DNA from: Phoronis australis
Lineage: Eukaryota > Phoronida > Phoronidae
Reading direction: 5' to 3'
Length of the DNA: 64,000 nt
Assembly: GCA_002633005.1 (NCBI GenBank)
Contig: NMRA01000404.1
Coordinates: 209,394 to 273,393 of the forward strand
In this document: in pieces, positions 33,212 to 47,900 of the stretch
Layout of the letters: the number at the start of each line of letters is the position of its first letter
Position numbering within the stretch: the stretch's first letter is position 1
Program-made: the position numbers and the translations under genes
Notes under the pieces: model-generated
The model's database searches: none
What the model was told of the DNA's origin: nothing
What the model saw: the letters and a program-made list of their open reading frames with translations, nothing else

Positions 33212-34842
33212 TGGCCCCCCACAGAAAATTTTCAGGCGCCTGGGTTATCCCATGGCAACCGACATAGGCATAGTGCCGGAGACAGGTGAGAATGAAAGAA
33301 AGACTGCGAAAAACGATTAAGAGAGAAAATTCAAGAGAACATTTAACAAATCTGCATTAGTGCATGGTTTACCTTTTGAGGACCCTGGCCATGACACTGT
33401 CGTTAGGGTCTTTTCTTTTACCGCACAGGTCGTCTAAACGCACACGTATATTTCGAAAAATCGAGAAAATTTGTAAAGCGAAGCTTTTGCGGAGCGTACT
33501 AATTTACTGGATGTTTAAATTCAGTAAGTCAATTTTGCGAATGCAAAACTATATTTTTCCAGAGGCCCTCCTCTGCCAAGGGATAACGGAGACAACTTTC
33601 GCTTTATTTTTTTTTCTCGAAACTGTATATCACTTGAGAAAAATTGATGACCTGACAGATAACATCATAGCATTTCCTGATATTTGAAAATATAGATATT
33701 TTCATTTTAGGAGCCCCGCCCTTGAAGGAGGCCATTGATGACATTCAAGTGGCCACCTTTTTATGTTTTTATTGACAAATTCTTAACGAATGGTGTAACA
33801 TAACATCTAAGTTTTTTCATCAGCCCTAGTAATTTATACGAATTCTTGTCGCTGACCAAAAAACGATCCTAAGAATAATGCTGTAAACGATGATCAGGCT
33901 GATATATGTGAACGATGATCAGTCTCGTCAGAATTGATATCAACCAAAATGGAGGTGCAAGATTTTTACACATCATTTTTTAGTCTAAGTTTAGAAAATA
34001 TGATTAAGACAGTGAAGAAGACGAACAGTACACAATGTTTATTTTGGTACGTACAAGTTCATTAAGATTGACGGTAAATATAAGGGACAAAACTAAGCGT
34101 TTGAACTAGCAAGGAGCAATGTATAATGCATACAGAAGTATGCAACAGTCAGGGCACGGACTTCTGTGTACATCCTGAGGGGCGTACATGTAGCTAGGAT
34201 GGAGGGAGATTTGTCTCGTGCGGAACCCTCTCCGGAGGGGAGGAGAGGGGAGGGAGAGGCGACACAACAATTCGTGATGATCGGCACTAAACATTGTAGC
34301 ATCAAAAATAATACATAGATTCATTCAAGTGAGTCAGGCAAACGCATTTTAATTAATAATCGACTGGTGCCACCTGCCGCCCCGTAGTGTGGTACCAGTG
34401 GGTTCCAGTTCACTCCCGGCCCTGCAGCCATTCTATTACTGCTCATGAATTTCTGTAATTACAACACGTTTCGTCTCTTATAGTTGCTAAACGTAAATTG
34501 AAACATTAGAACTTTCAACAAACCATGTGTAGTTAGTTGTTGCAACAAGAGGGGGTTACATATATTAAACTTGACAAATATCCGTGGCGTTGGCGCATTG
34601 AATTTTGGAATTAAATGCTGAATGACGTCAGTATAAACTTGTGTCTTAAAACGCTACGAAATATTGCCACAAGTCAAACTTTAATAATTCTTATGATTGC
34701 CTAAAGGTATTTCAATAAACACAGTAGGGCCTACACATTCATTGACTGGCCTTGGTGCATTACAAGTTCTAAGTTGTAAGACATATCAAATCCAAATAGA
34801 AAAAATATTCTATAAAGAGTTCGTCTCATCCACTTGTTAGCA

Positions 34843-34993
34843 TGGGCGGCGCACCATAGGGGGCTGGGGGGCTATAGCAGCACCCCCACTTTTTTTTTCA
34901 GTGCTACGCCGCACATGGTCCATAGGTGGTGCACCACAGGGTGGCTGAGGGGGCGTTAGCTCCACCAATTTTTTCAGTGCTGCGCCGCCCATG
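34843..34993. mobile_element. Two head-to-tail copies of a 70-75-bp mini-MITE
   Basis: CATGGGCGGCGCACCATAGG through AGTGCTACGCCGCACATGG, then CCATAGGTGGTGCACCAC through AGTGCTGCGCCGCCCATGG. Each copy has inverted GGCGGCGCA/TGCGCCGCC ends around GGGGG...CCCCC and a T run. Related single copies are at 54759-54826 and 56545-56612. Confidence 0.75.
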
Positions 34994-35054
34994 GTTAGAC
35001 GAAGTACAGCCTCTAATTCCTATTTTTGGTTATACTAATTGTCGTAGCTCACAA

Positions 35055-35285
35055 CACAAATATAGACAATCTAAATCCGTGGTCATGACAATAATATAGA
35101 ATAGTGCACTAAATATATCGACTCTCTAAATCTATGGTCATGACCATCAATACAGAATAGCGGTACATAGGTAGACACTCTATATCCATGGTCATGACCA
35201 TCAATATAGAATAGCGTGCTACATATATAGAGTCATTCTAAATCCATGGCCATTACCATAATATAGAATAGCGCACTAACCCCTG
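35055..35285 (+). repeat. About 60-bp tandem array, four units
   Basis: Units contain CTAAATCCATGGTCATGACC and ATATAGAATAGCG, with variable spacers. No coding content. Confidence 0.75.
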
Positions 35286-37762
35286 TATGTAAATCCGATA
35301 CTACCAAGTATTCACGAGGGAAGTTGAGATTCCAAATTCGTCAAAAAACAAAACATTCTTGTACAGCACAGCTATTCGACCCAAACAACCAAAAATTTTA
35401 AATAATACAGTAGGATTGCCGTCATCGAAAAGGTGGAATTTTGAAGAACGTGGAGACCACTACTTGTGAATTATACAAAAGGACTATTTCCGATGGTTAA
35501 TTATAAAATAATGTTACTGTTTCCCGTAGTATTACAAGTATTTCATTTGAAGATGGTTACTATGAATTGTTTGTAAGGAATTCCCACTTGTAGAAAACAC
35601 TGCTGTCTAGGCTACTATTTGTGATAATCGTGTACATGTCGAAAGGGGTACTCAAAGAACTCTCGCAATCATAAACAAAGATTTCAACGTTTTTTGTCAG
35701 TGGAGTTCAAATTTACATCGTGAAACGTTATAAGTACCTCTGAAAATACACCTTAATACGAATACCCCATCTCCAATATTCCCTCGGTTACCCGTCAAAA
35801 GTCTGCGAGCATGCATGCTGAAATTGCGCATAACACTCCTGTTTGGCGACGTCGAATAATTTTTGCCTTCCAACGGCCTGCATTAAGTCTGGAACTTGTG
35901 AATCATACGGTCCCAAAGTTGCATAGCTGCTTCCGTTCAAACTCAAAATTATCCACTGCAAAACACTGCTGGCGCCGCCTATATTTGATTTTGCAAACTG
36001 AGACTGAAGGTGCTGTGCGTGAACGAAATCGGAATCATGCTTAGACAATCAAGAATTGGGTGAACTTGAAATATAAGATGAAGCGTGGCCAGTTCACTCA
36101 AATAATCCCTAAAGAAAATTACATGTTAATAAAATAATAATTTTAACTAACCTGTTTTTGTCTTTTTCAATTATTGGTGATCTTATTCACCAAACAATAC
36201 CTCTTTTATTCTGTGACACAAGTTCCGGTACAGTCAAGAAAATGGGTGATTGTGTGATCAATAATTACAAAAAAAAAAATTACACAGAACAAGAAATTTC
36301 ACCTTTTTGTCTTAACAGTTGAGAGTAAGCAGGATTCCAAGTTCACACACATAACATACCTAACTGTCAAATAGAGTAATGAACCCGGCAGATTGGTATT
36401 GCATGTTCCAACCGGTGTATCGTGAGCTGTGCCTCAGACTGGACAATGCAAGAAGGGACTTCGTTAATAACGGTGTCGGAAACTGTTGAGGCACTCATGT
36501 GCTAATTGACATAAAACTGTTTTCTAATTCGATTGGTGATTAATGAACAAAATGTAATTAACTAATTAGTGTTGACGATAACAGTGGCACTTGGCGATAA
36601 CTTCGATGGGACCGAAGTTGACCGTCAGTGCACCGCAGCGTCGACGCTCCGCTGTTAAATCCACCCGTTTACTGCGAAATTATTAACTGATGCCGCTGCC
36701 TGGGCCAACTTCGACGGATCCAGATCGTGAACTCCGCAAAACATCGTTGTGTCGGCGTTAGAAAGAAAGGAAATTTAGGGTCACGTGGGCGCGGGGGCGG
36801 GTTTTTTACAAATTCCCTTATAGTGAAACATACGTAAGCCTACTAAGTTTAATTTAGCGATCCACTGGGGGAATTCAGTCGTGATGAAAGACGTCTGATG
36901 GAAAAGTTTTTTTTTGCGCCGGGTTAAATAGTTTTGTCATTTACGAAATGAAGCGGAAATAGTTTTTTGGAGGCGAAAACGTACCCTCAATCCAAACGAT
37001 TAGGTGTACTATACAAAACTTCGTTCAGTGCTATTATCTGACCCATCAGATACCCCGGCAGTCTCACGCCGGGGAGTGAGAATTGACCAGGCCGGTTAGT
37101 TGCGTTCCCAAGCACATAGACGCAAGAGTTGGCGAGTTTGTGTGTCTACTACGTACGTGCTTTACGAGTAATGCTGGCGTCAGTGGCGATATCTCGCGAA
37201 GACTGATTGGGGTGCTCTTGAAGTTCTTCTCGAGTGTTGAGCCCGGCCGAGCCGGACGCACGCCAAACCAATTGTCACGATAAAACCATGCTGGTTGCCC
37301 AAAAATAGACTTACTGAGAGTCGGGCACATCTGGACACTAGACCATACCGCCAGGGTAAATGTCCGCGCAACGGCAAAAACATCCCGACGGTGGTTTTTA
37401 GTTACGTCTTTGAAGCGGAACGAGGAGAAATAGGGGTTTGGAAATGGCGTGTAAAAAGTACTCAAAAATATACGAACACGTAAATTTCTGTCACGTGTGG
37501 GCAAACACCGGAGACATCGTGATCCTTCTGTTGCGAAAAAGTTAACTTACAATTGAATTAAAACTAATGAGTTCCAGTTTCATTTATGTGTAATTTCAGG
37601 TTATCTCTTCCTGGTGCACATACACGTGCTTGTTTGCCAGCAACTGCAGTACAAGATGCGTACAGGCCTAAGACTAAGACTATACTTATGGCGCCGTGAA
37701 CTTGATACCGGTGCTGGAATGCCGTGCGCAGTTACCGACAGATAAGAAAGTAAAATGGTAAA
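35286..37762. other. Intergenic region, no supported gene
   Basis: Several frames up to 146 codons occur (minus strand 37064-37504), but none has a recognisable motif or repeat-free conservation. A GC-richer stretch at about 36600-36800 could be regulatory, but nothing specific supports that. Confidence 0.35.
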
Positions 37763-38063
37763 CATAGGCGGATTTGGGGGGAGGGGGGGGGGGGGGGGGC
37801 TGCCGCAAGCAAAATGAAACAGCAACAGGGTGAAGCGTGAGGAACTATTGAGTTCAGAGTTCAGTAAGTAGGTTGGTTCAGGGGGGAGGGGGGCTCAGAC
37901 ATCAGGTCGCAGGGGAATCGTATTTCCGTTTTTATATTTATTTTCTATTTTTTTTTTAGTCCGCAGATAGAATTTGTAAACAGAAGGTCCACACCCACGA
38001 AACTTTCCCTGAGGCAACATGTTGCCCCCCCCCCCCTTCGATGGCATCCTAGATCTGCCACTG
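37763..38063. mobile_element. G/C-rich MITE with GTAAA target duplication
   Basis: It starts CATAGGCGGATTTGGGGGG and ends CATCCTAGATCTGCCACTG. GTAAA lies directly outside both ends (37758-37762, 38064-38068). It has internal poly-G and poly-C runs and no coding content. Confidence 0.8.
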
Positions 38064-38911
38064 GTAAAAATAAAACGACGAGCGTCGGTAGTAAAATATT
38101 CCCCACGTTTCGAGCGGTACGGCTTTCTTATCCAAGGGCATGACACAGGCTGCCGGTTTTATATGAGTTCAGATTTTAATAAAAGAAAAAAATTGCAGAG
38201 TATTAAAGAAAACCACATTTTAACAAAGTAATGACAGTAAAATTTAATCAATCTTTACTGTTTTTACAACTATTGATGATCGTATGCACCAATAGTAGCC
38301 TAATTGATTTACCCATTCCAGTGACTCAGGTACTTGTTACCGGAAAAGAGAAAAAGTCATCGTGGGGGCAATAAATAAAAGAAATTACAACGAACAAAAA
38401 TCCCAGTTAATTCAATGAATGTTTAATTCTTAGTTCACGCATACGCGACACTGAGATTAAGCGGAATTATAAGTTCACGCACAGACGGTAGCCATGCCCC
38501 CAACTTGTTCCACGGCAGCAACCCCGGTCACTCACCTACTACACAAGCGCCACCTATTTGTTACCTGTTGGGCGGATACCTTTAGACCAATCACTGAAGT
38601 TTGGACGTAACCGAAAGGATGTATATTTTCAAATTCCCATTAGCGTGCTTCGTCATAATGCACTTTACAATCTTTTTAATGTCATTGTAAAACATTTCAA
38701 TAAAGTCTTTTCTCCTTCACAGTCCACGAATAATCGGAAAGAGAAATTATTTGCCAATAAAAGTTAATGGATATCGAACTCCTCCTTTCGAAATACGTCA
38801 TTTCCTCTTGGCCGACATTGTTGATTACTTCAGTTCATTCACGGTTCATCTTTGCTATTGTCCAGTCTTCGTAACACCGTAAACTGGGACTTAACAAGTA
38901 CATATACTACA

Positions 38912-41900
38912 ATGCCTCTCTTCAGTAAGAAGAAAAAAGAACCGCAAGCGAGTTCCCAACCAAATCCTGTCGCAGAACAACCTGCGGTTCCCCAGTTTCA
39001 GCCTCAGGAGAACTCGCGACCCGCTCAGCAGAATGATGCGAATCAGTCTCGGGCTAACGGATCGGCTGGTGGAGACGGCGCTGAGAAGCCTGACTATCGA
39101 CACAAGAGGCCGGAGATCAGCTTCCATTGTCAAAAGGCGGAAGGTAGCCCAACGGGTATCATTAAAGGCTTTACAAACGTGAGGGAGTTGTATGAGAAAA
39201 TCGCAGAATGTTACGAAGTACCGGTATCGGACGTAAGTACATTACTCACCAGTCCCTGTTTCATTCATGTTTTTCTTGTTGCGTGTCACTGTGACAGAAG
39301 GAAATTGATGATTAGGTGTAGGGTATAGTTTAGTTGGTCCACCAACTCTGCTTGGGGTAAGGATTGTTGACCCTCCTGTGTATGTTGCCATACCGATAAT
39401 AGGGCCATCAGTGCTCCAATTTTGGGGTCAAATAATGAAAAATATTTAAAAATCTTTCGAAATTCCCCTCATCAAGCCCAAAAATAACCATCCTATCTCC
39501 AATGATTAAAAATTATCCTCCGTTAGAATCACATTCTGCAAAATGCTAGTTGCCAATGAGGGGTGGCAACCGGGATTTGTAATTGGTATATAGTGATGGG
39601 GGGGGGGGGAGGGGAGATTTCCTTCTCATAATGCCAAACAACAGTGGCAGATCTATGATCTTTTGGAAGGGAGCCATGTCATTTCTCATGTGCTTGCCGC
39701 TGCAAACAGACTCGACAACATACTTATTTATGAGCTCTGCGACCGTTTGTGCTATGGAAATGCTTGTGTGGTTGCCGTTATGTCGACCTAAATCAGTGTT
39801 GCTCATCTCACAATAATGAAAGATAAGCTCTAAAGTTTCAGTGTCTCATCTATGTGTCTCTCAGTGTCTCACCTATGTGTCTCTCAGTGTCTCACCTATG
39901 TGTCTCTCAGTGTCTCACCTATGTGTCTCTCAGTGTCTCATCTATGTGTCTCTCAGTGTCTCATCTATGTGTCTCTCAGTGTCCCATCTATTGACACTAA
40001 ATTCATCTAGTTAGAATGATCCTTATTGGTGAGATTAATCAAGCTACATTGGATAAACACACAACTTTATTCAAGCTTGTGAAATATTATTGAAGCTTGT
40101 ATAATATTATTCAAGGTTGTACAACTTTACTTAAGCTTGGCCCATATTATTTTAGCCTGTACAATATTATCGAAGCCTGTGCAATATTATTCAAGCTTGT
40201 ACAATATTATTCAAGCTTGTACAATATTATTCAAGCTTGTACAATATTATTCAAGCTTGGGCAATATTGTTCAATCCTCTACAATTTTATTCAAGTTCAT
40301 TCAATATTATTCCATACCATGTTATTCTAGCCTGTACAGTATTATTTGAGCTTGGCCAATATTTTCCAATTTCTTTAAGCTTGCCTTATTCAACGTTCCT
40401 CACTCAGCTTGGAATGTTGCTCACTCCATGGTAAACATTCGTATGTGTTGGTGCACTTGATGTTCCGCATGAGCAACGTTGTGCGAATAGAATTTGGAAT
40501 AGTTTATTCCGATAACTAGTCTGCAAGAAATGAGTCTTTTTTGGTGATGAACGTTTACTTTAAGAAAGTGAACTTGTATTATGTTACCAGGCAACAATCC
40601 TTTTTCATGCTTGAACAAGAATGGTTGCCATGGAGACAAGGTTTTCAAGCTTGGAGTTCAGTGTTGAAAACAGTAAGGGGCCCAACAAGCTGTTTGAAAG
40701 TCTTTTTGACAAGGCTGGCTTACCTTACTTATCAGTTATCTTATTCAAGTTAGCCAAACTATTGTTAGAAATGGAGCATGGAATATGTGATGTACATTGT
40801 GCTATTTACATTGAGCTACAGTAGGTTGATCAAGTGTAGATAAAGAGCAAGACTGAAATGTACAAAAATTGCAACTTTTAAATTGAGACTTCAGAAGACT
40901 TAAAAAGTGGAGTAATGTTCATCTTTATGTACTGGTAAGTACTCAAGTTCTGCTCAAGTCTTCACTAATGGTAGTTGCAGGAAGGTGTCAGGAGTCTGTT
41001 GTGTGGACTGGTTCTAGGCAATTTGATTTCAAAATAACAGTTATAGAATATAGTAGAATGGTTTATGTTACTCAGGGCTACAAAGGAAGAAATGTTATCA
41101 AAGATAGGTTTTGAATTAACAGAAATATGTGCAAGGAAAGCAGAAGGGAAAGTTGTAGCTAAAACTGTTTTGAGAGGTTTTGGTAGTTTTAAGAAGTTCT
41201 TAATTACCAAAGTATTTGAGAGTACGTATGATAGCTTTCCTGGTGTTCTATTATTGTTTGTCTGTTTAGCTCCTTTGACTGATCATAAGGAGTGAAATCT
41301 AAATGAGGAAGTAAACTGCACCCAGTGTGGAACACCACATGTTCATTTTCACCTTTAGTTGAATCAATCATGCTAGTATCCCTTTTGAAGTGGGACCTGA
41401 AGCCTTGAATAGCAGTCAGTAGTGTGTATTTTGTACCCGGACACAAAAAGTTAAGTTTTGTTTGCTTTTCACAGCCTTTAAATGATAAAACAACTGCCCT
41501 TGCCTAAAACTTCCCGCTTATTATCTTCAGCTCTTGATGTTGACAATTGAATTTGATATTGTTCCTACCCCATAACTGTATAAGTATTCACTGGTACAAA
41601 GAAACGTGTTCTTGATATCAGTTGATAGCTTATAACAAATAGGATTGGCCTCAATTAGCCACAAGAGTCTTTGTCGGGCATTGTTCTGTCTTATCTCTTG
41701 ATTTTTTTAAACCATTACCTCAGTTTGAGGACTATTTACCATCTGAAAGCATTTGTTTTATGCCCACTTGATATCAAATTACTTATGGCTGGAAATGTAA
41801 ATTTAACATTATCTCCAACCTTATTCACAAAAATTGGCCATTTTTACAATATTTCACTTGTGTATAGCAAAATATCTTCATTCTTGGGGAAATTCAAATA

Positions 41901-44900
41901 CAAAATATATACCACGTAGCGAGAAAAAAAAGATTTAGCAGAACCACCTTGGAACCGCACAGCTGCGTGGATATTTGTTTACTACTTATCCGAGGTCAAA
42001 GGTTAAAGGGCTTTCAATTAAATCAAATCTCCCGTCGGGTACAGAACAGTTTCGTATACCCTCAGTCCTTTCATTCACAAAGTCGGAATAACATTGAGCC
42101 AAGGAGGTGTACTTATGATGGAATGGTGCCGGGGAAAACAAAGACAAAATGTAGTTTTGATCCTAAGGGAGTTGTGCATCTGCATGCATTCGAACGTTGA
42201 CGTTGAAAACCAATGCTACGAGTCGCCTCAGGCCGCTGTGGTCATGAACACAGAAAGTTGTGAAAAGAGATAAATCCTCACCATAATTCGTTAATTCAAT
42301 TAATAAGTTGACATTTTGATGTTTCGATCTCATGCTAACGACATACTTTAACCACCGATTCGATATTTGTAATCCATTTCTTACTTGGTTTCGTATCAGT
42401 CTCCCAGCACGTGACGTGTACGGGCTATGAACTGTGACCTACTTAGGACTTAGGTCGTAAACAACAGTAAAAGTTGGCTGAGAACAATACATCTATTTGA
42501 GGTTTTAATGATAATTAAATTAGTTACGCACTGCAAAATCAGTTGACATCGCGAGTGAATGTTGAAATAGCTCACATAGTTAAGGTTTTCATAGGTTATG
42601 TGTACCAAAAACAAGTTTTCACCGTATAATTAACCGTAGACTTTGAGATTTTCACTTGTCCCAGTTTAATCGGCTTTTTCTCGGCTTCGGCAAATCAACT
42701 TTATTTGAACTTAAGAACACTAGTTCTCGAAAACGGCTACATGGATTTCGCTGAAACTTTACAAACTTAATATTTAGTCATCAATCTCAAACATACTGCA
42801 AGGATTTTTGATATAAAGGCCTAGTTTTGACGTAATGTGACAAAGACTAATACGACTTCAATTATACCTTACATGTTGCGAGTTGATTTGTCATAGAAAG
42901 CAAACGAACAGAGGTAACTGGTGAAGTTTTCATTTAAATAATCATTAAAATCGACTGAGAGGTTATTTTGCTATGAATGTACCTTTCTTAAAGATGAAAT
43001 TTTGACTTAAAAAAGTTTTTTACATTAAAATAATAATGGCACATAAGTATGAAAAGTACATTTATATTTTCTGGTCTTTGTTCTTGCAGAAAACGTATAC
43101 TTTTACTAGTTGATAAAGCTGTTTTTGATATGCGAGTTATAATGGAGGACACTAAATAAGGTTGAAGATAACCTTAACTACAACTTGGCAGACTTGATGT
43201 TGAATTGGGTTGAGTAAATAATGCGTGCTGTTTTTACAGGGTCTTATTTCTAAAAGTTTCTGTTGGGGTCAGATTTCTTTAAAACCCGATGTACTCAGTG
43301 AACTTTGAAATTTGACGTACTCAATGAACTTTGGTTTTCTGGAGTGTATGTGGTAAAAATATGTTGTAGTAACTTGGGTATCATTTGAACATAAAGTGTT
43401 ATTTTTATGCACACTAAGTCACATGGGAATCTCCTAGACTTTGTACTCTGAACACGGAAGCCATTCTTACAAGTACACACAGACACTCTTACTTGATAAC
43501 TGCTCAGTGTATGCAATAGTCATAATGTACCCACATTTTAAGAACCAGCTTGGTACCCGTTATTCAGGGGAGAAAACTGGTTCTCAAAATGCAGACATGG
43601 CATGTCTGACTATTGCCAGTAATGTAAAAATTATGTAAAAATACAGCATAAAACTAATTGATCATATGAAACTAATGCTAAAATATACAAGATAATAACT
43701 GTAATTCAAACTAAATATAAATATGAAGTAAGACTTGGTCTAGCCAAGGACTGTAGTACACTAGCTCCTTGGTCTAACTCAAACAGTATCTATAAAGTGT
43801 AACTACGTAGTACATAAAAACATTGAAAAGTGACTTGTCGGTATTCCAAAATGTTCGAATCGCAGAAGAAACCTAAGGTCAGATTTCTTCGTGACCTCTT
43901 TTCTGTTTTCAGGGATTAATTAGCAATGTCCCTGAATGGTCCATCTTCATTATGGGACACATAAGTAACCCTTGATCAGGTAATATACAAATTCCATATC
44001 CAAGTCACGTGTAGAAGCAATTTGGTCAAGTCAAAATTGCCATGACTTGAAAATTTATGCTTGCAACAACAAATCTTGTTACAAAAGTAATCAACTCCAT
44101 TTGGTTATGAAGTGTTTGCACTGAAATCTTTATTACAGGTTGCATTACAGTCTTGGAATGAGGTGTTCAGGCGACCCATATAATTCTAAGTACTGGTATA
44201 TACATAGACGTGTGAAAAAGGTTATAGAAATTATGCACCATCTAAAATACATGCAATAGTGTAAAATTAGGCATTCTGGCTATTCCTTCCGATAACAGAA
44301 AATCTTAGTGTAAAACGTTTCTGTACAATTGTGGTTTAAAAGTAGACAGAAGTTCACTTTATTGAATACTCTGTTGCACTCTGTCTCCTCTGCCCTACAT
44401 CTGTATGTAGTGTTATTATCTCTTCTGTTTGCTTGAGACATTGATTAGTGATTGTTTCGCCGTTCACTTTCATTGATTTTCTGTTGTCTAGATCTGGCCG
44501 CAGCTATATGCTCTCCAGTCTTCATACATACACTCATTAAACTGTGACTGTGTGTATCAAGCGTTTACCCGTGTTTCAATTGCCGGACATCATCTCGACA
44601 CCTGTTTTCCTTCGAAGTAATTAGTTAGCTTTGCAGTAACGTTGCTTGCGCCCTGTTTTTCACTCGAGCTTCTTCATAAAGTGATCAATGTCTGCGTATT
44701 TTCACGTTATTCATCTTGTTACAATTTTGTGTACATAGATGTAGTTTGACAATATAACAACTGTTTATTTACACTATAGAATTACGCTTGATCAACTTAC
44801 TACATTACGCAGTTATTATCCACTCAGCAGTTATCAGTGGTGGATGCAGTATGTGGTAGGGGGGTCCAGACACAATTTGCAAAGGGAAGTGTCCGCTACA

Positions 44901-47900
44901 CCCTTAAGACAGTATGGTGATGCCGTTTTTTTAGTCATGGCCATGGTGAGAGGCCCTGGTCTGCCAGACCCCCTGAATATGGCTATGGTTATTGTTCACA
45001 GTGTGCAGATAATTAGAAAGGGCCAGCAATGATTATCTAAGCAGATAAGGACACTGAATTTCATTACAGCCTGCATGGTTATGTAATGGGTGTGCCCTTT
45101 GATACTATGACTTCCTTCTAACCAAACCAACAAAGTAGAATGATATTGTCTCTAATCCCAGTCACTTTTTACGTAAATTGCTATACAACCATCTGTCATT
45201 GTTTGTTGTTTAGTAAAAATGTAGTTATTGGTTGCAGTAAAAGTGCAGTTGGGTGATTTTTGTGTAGAATGAGAACATGACATTAATTGGCAGATTCAGA
45301 ATGCGAGTGACTGACTTTATATAGCATGTGGAGTATATTTCAGAACAAGGCAGTGTTCATGGCTTTAATAGATGTAAAGTATGGACCTGGTACTATAGTT
45401 GTTCTCTTCAGTTCGATGAAAACGTGCACTTAAAAGTATGGCCAAATGTTCATGAAATTATTTATTATTTCCAATGTATCGCTTCAGGCCCCATGTCGTA
45501 TTGGTTTTGCTATTTTGTATGCTGTATTCAAAATTGTATATCTAGGCACTCACGCTCTCTCCAATCGAAGTTAAGAAATTTTAAGGATCGACTTACCATT
45601 TCCATCAAACTCACACCTGACAATATAACGTGTGGTCTGAGCCTTTTCATGGCATAAATGGATCATTAGGACAACAGAAAAATAAAGGAAGTCTATTTGC
45701 TGTGCGGCACAGGGTACTGCCCTGTCCAGTTTTGACAGCGTTTGTCAATGCTACCAAAACTGGACTCCTTCATATCTGTGTACCCCCAGGTCTATGAGCT
45801 CTCGTGTGTTTGATGGTAAAAGCCATGGCTATCGTTATAGCATCCATTTTGAAACTGGTTTATTGTTGCTACCTACAGGTTTTTTATTTTCAGCTGTGTA
45901 CGGAAAAAATAACCTTTTAACAATCATGCTGGTATGTAGATAAACACCCAACTTGATATTGATTTGTTAATTTCATTTTTGTTACAGATTCTTTTCTGCA
46001 CCCTCAACACCCACAAGATCGATATGTCAAGGTTACTAGGAGGTCAGATCGGTTTAGATGATTTCATATTTGCACACATGCGTGGTCGTCCCAAAGAGCT
46101 AGACATTGAGAAGTCGGAGGATGCTCTCGGACTTACAATCACCGACAATGGAAATGGGTTCGCTTTTATAAAGAGAATCAAGGAAGGGAGTATAATGGAT
46201 AGACAGGAGTATGTCTGTGTCGGAGATCATATTGAGAAAATAAACGATAACAGTTTTGTTGGTTGCCGCCATTTTGAGGTGGCCAAAGCTCTGAAGGAGA
46301 TCCCCAAAGGGTCAACATTCACCTTTAGGATAGTAGAGCCTGTCAAGTCTGGATTTGGTGAGTTTGCTGGTCAATAAATACTACTGACCCTAGGGGCAGA
46401 TGTTGGCTTAAGGGGCGTGGGCCCCCCGCATAGCGCCACTACATAAAGGGAAGGACTATACTGTTTGTAGGCTATTGATAACTTCATTCTTTGAAAGTTG
46501 TAGTTGACCCCACTCCACCATTGGACACTTAAATTGTTGATTTATTGATTGATTGATTAGTTAATTGCCTTCATTTCATTTCATTTAGGCAACGTAAATC
46601 TACAGTACAGAAAATGTAAACATCTGTCCAGCGACTTACAGAAAATTTGATACAAATATTAAAACTAAGTGGCATAGTGGGATTCCTTCGCCATGACTGA
46701 CTGTGTTTTATTGCATTTCTAATTTTCTGACAAATTTTTTAAAACAAATATTTTGTTAAGAAAACTGAGAGCTCCTGACCACGATAAATGTAAATTTCAC
46801 CTGGTGGCCATCTGAGGAGTGATAGTTATGTATGAGAAAGGTTAGAATGATGAAATATTACAGGTGATCTTGATGAAGGATATACGATTATCTGGGTAAC
46901 CTTTGTCAATAAAAGAGGATATTTGACAAATGTTATACATCCAGTTTATAAAATGTCCTACTGCGATTCCAAACTGTAGGCTGCATGGATACTGTAACAT
47001 GTCTCTTGTTTGAGTGTGTGGACGGTAGCATCAGCCATCAGTTTGGTGTGACAGTGCTATGTTGAGGTGTGAAAATCATGAGATTAAACACTGTCCTTTT
47101 GAAAAACAAGATCGACAAACCGCAATTTACATATAACACAAACCAAATGATAATTTAGAAAACTATTTACAGTGTTTTTGAGATGTTATCTTGAATAATT
47201 ACATCAAACAAAATTTACCTATGTTGATACCGTTGTTTTCTTCCTATGAGTGTTCAGAATTTTAGTACAAACACGTGGTCATGTGATCCAGTTAATGGAA
47301 GATAGTTTAAAGTTTGTAAGTGAAATTTTACTGTCTTTCAGCTTTCAGATTTATGTTGGCTAAATACAGACTTGTCTATGGGGCCCTCCGTAGCCTTAGC
47401 TAATGTATGAAAAGCTGAATTGGTTTGTCTTGAAAAATGGAAATTTAGAGTCGTTATATTAATTTCCCGGAACATGCTGCTGATAAGTTGGTAGATTAAT
47501 TGCAGCCTGGTTTTAGCACAGAGTCCCTGTGTGTTCTTTCATGTGAAACTTTTTCATATTAAAAGTGTAAAATGTGTCTGCTTAGTGTTGATTACCGATT
47601 GATTGTTTTTCAGCAAACATTGGTCCATCTGCGGGCGGAGGTGGCAAGAAGACTGGTAGTTATGGGTCTGGCAAGGAAACACTGCGTCTGCGTTCCAAGG
47701 GACCTGCAACTGTTGAAGTGGTGAGTCATGTGGGCCAAGATGGAAATGAATAGTAATTAAAGCCATGTGCACTTTGATAGATGGTTCAACTCCAGCTGGG
47801 TACAGTCTGTTTGTTGGGTTTAGTGTCTGTTTGAAATTCAGTAGTTCAAATTTAAGGAAGCATTGTTAGTCTCAATGTTGTGGTATTTAACATGCGCGTA

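Larger units (their letters stand above)
31766..34842. other. Gene-poor region
   Basis: No exon that I can support. It includes a palindromic triplet at 33022-33076 and a poly-G run with one N near 33179-33211. The longest frame, at 33364-33687, has no recognised motif. Confidence 0.45.
39233..45987 (+). other. GIPC intron 1 (6.8 kb)
   Basis: Contains tandem arrays at 39841-39990 and 40060-40400, eroded G/C-rich MITE fragments near 39595-39670 and 44835-44990, and otherwise AT-rich single-copy-looking sequence. I see no nested gene. Confidence 0.6.

Noticed and set aside
37064-37504. 146-codon minus-strand open frame, one of the longest in the window
   Set aside because: No recognisable motif, composition like surrounding DNA, no splice or polyadenylation context.
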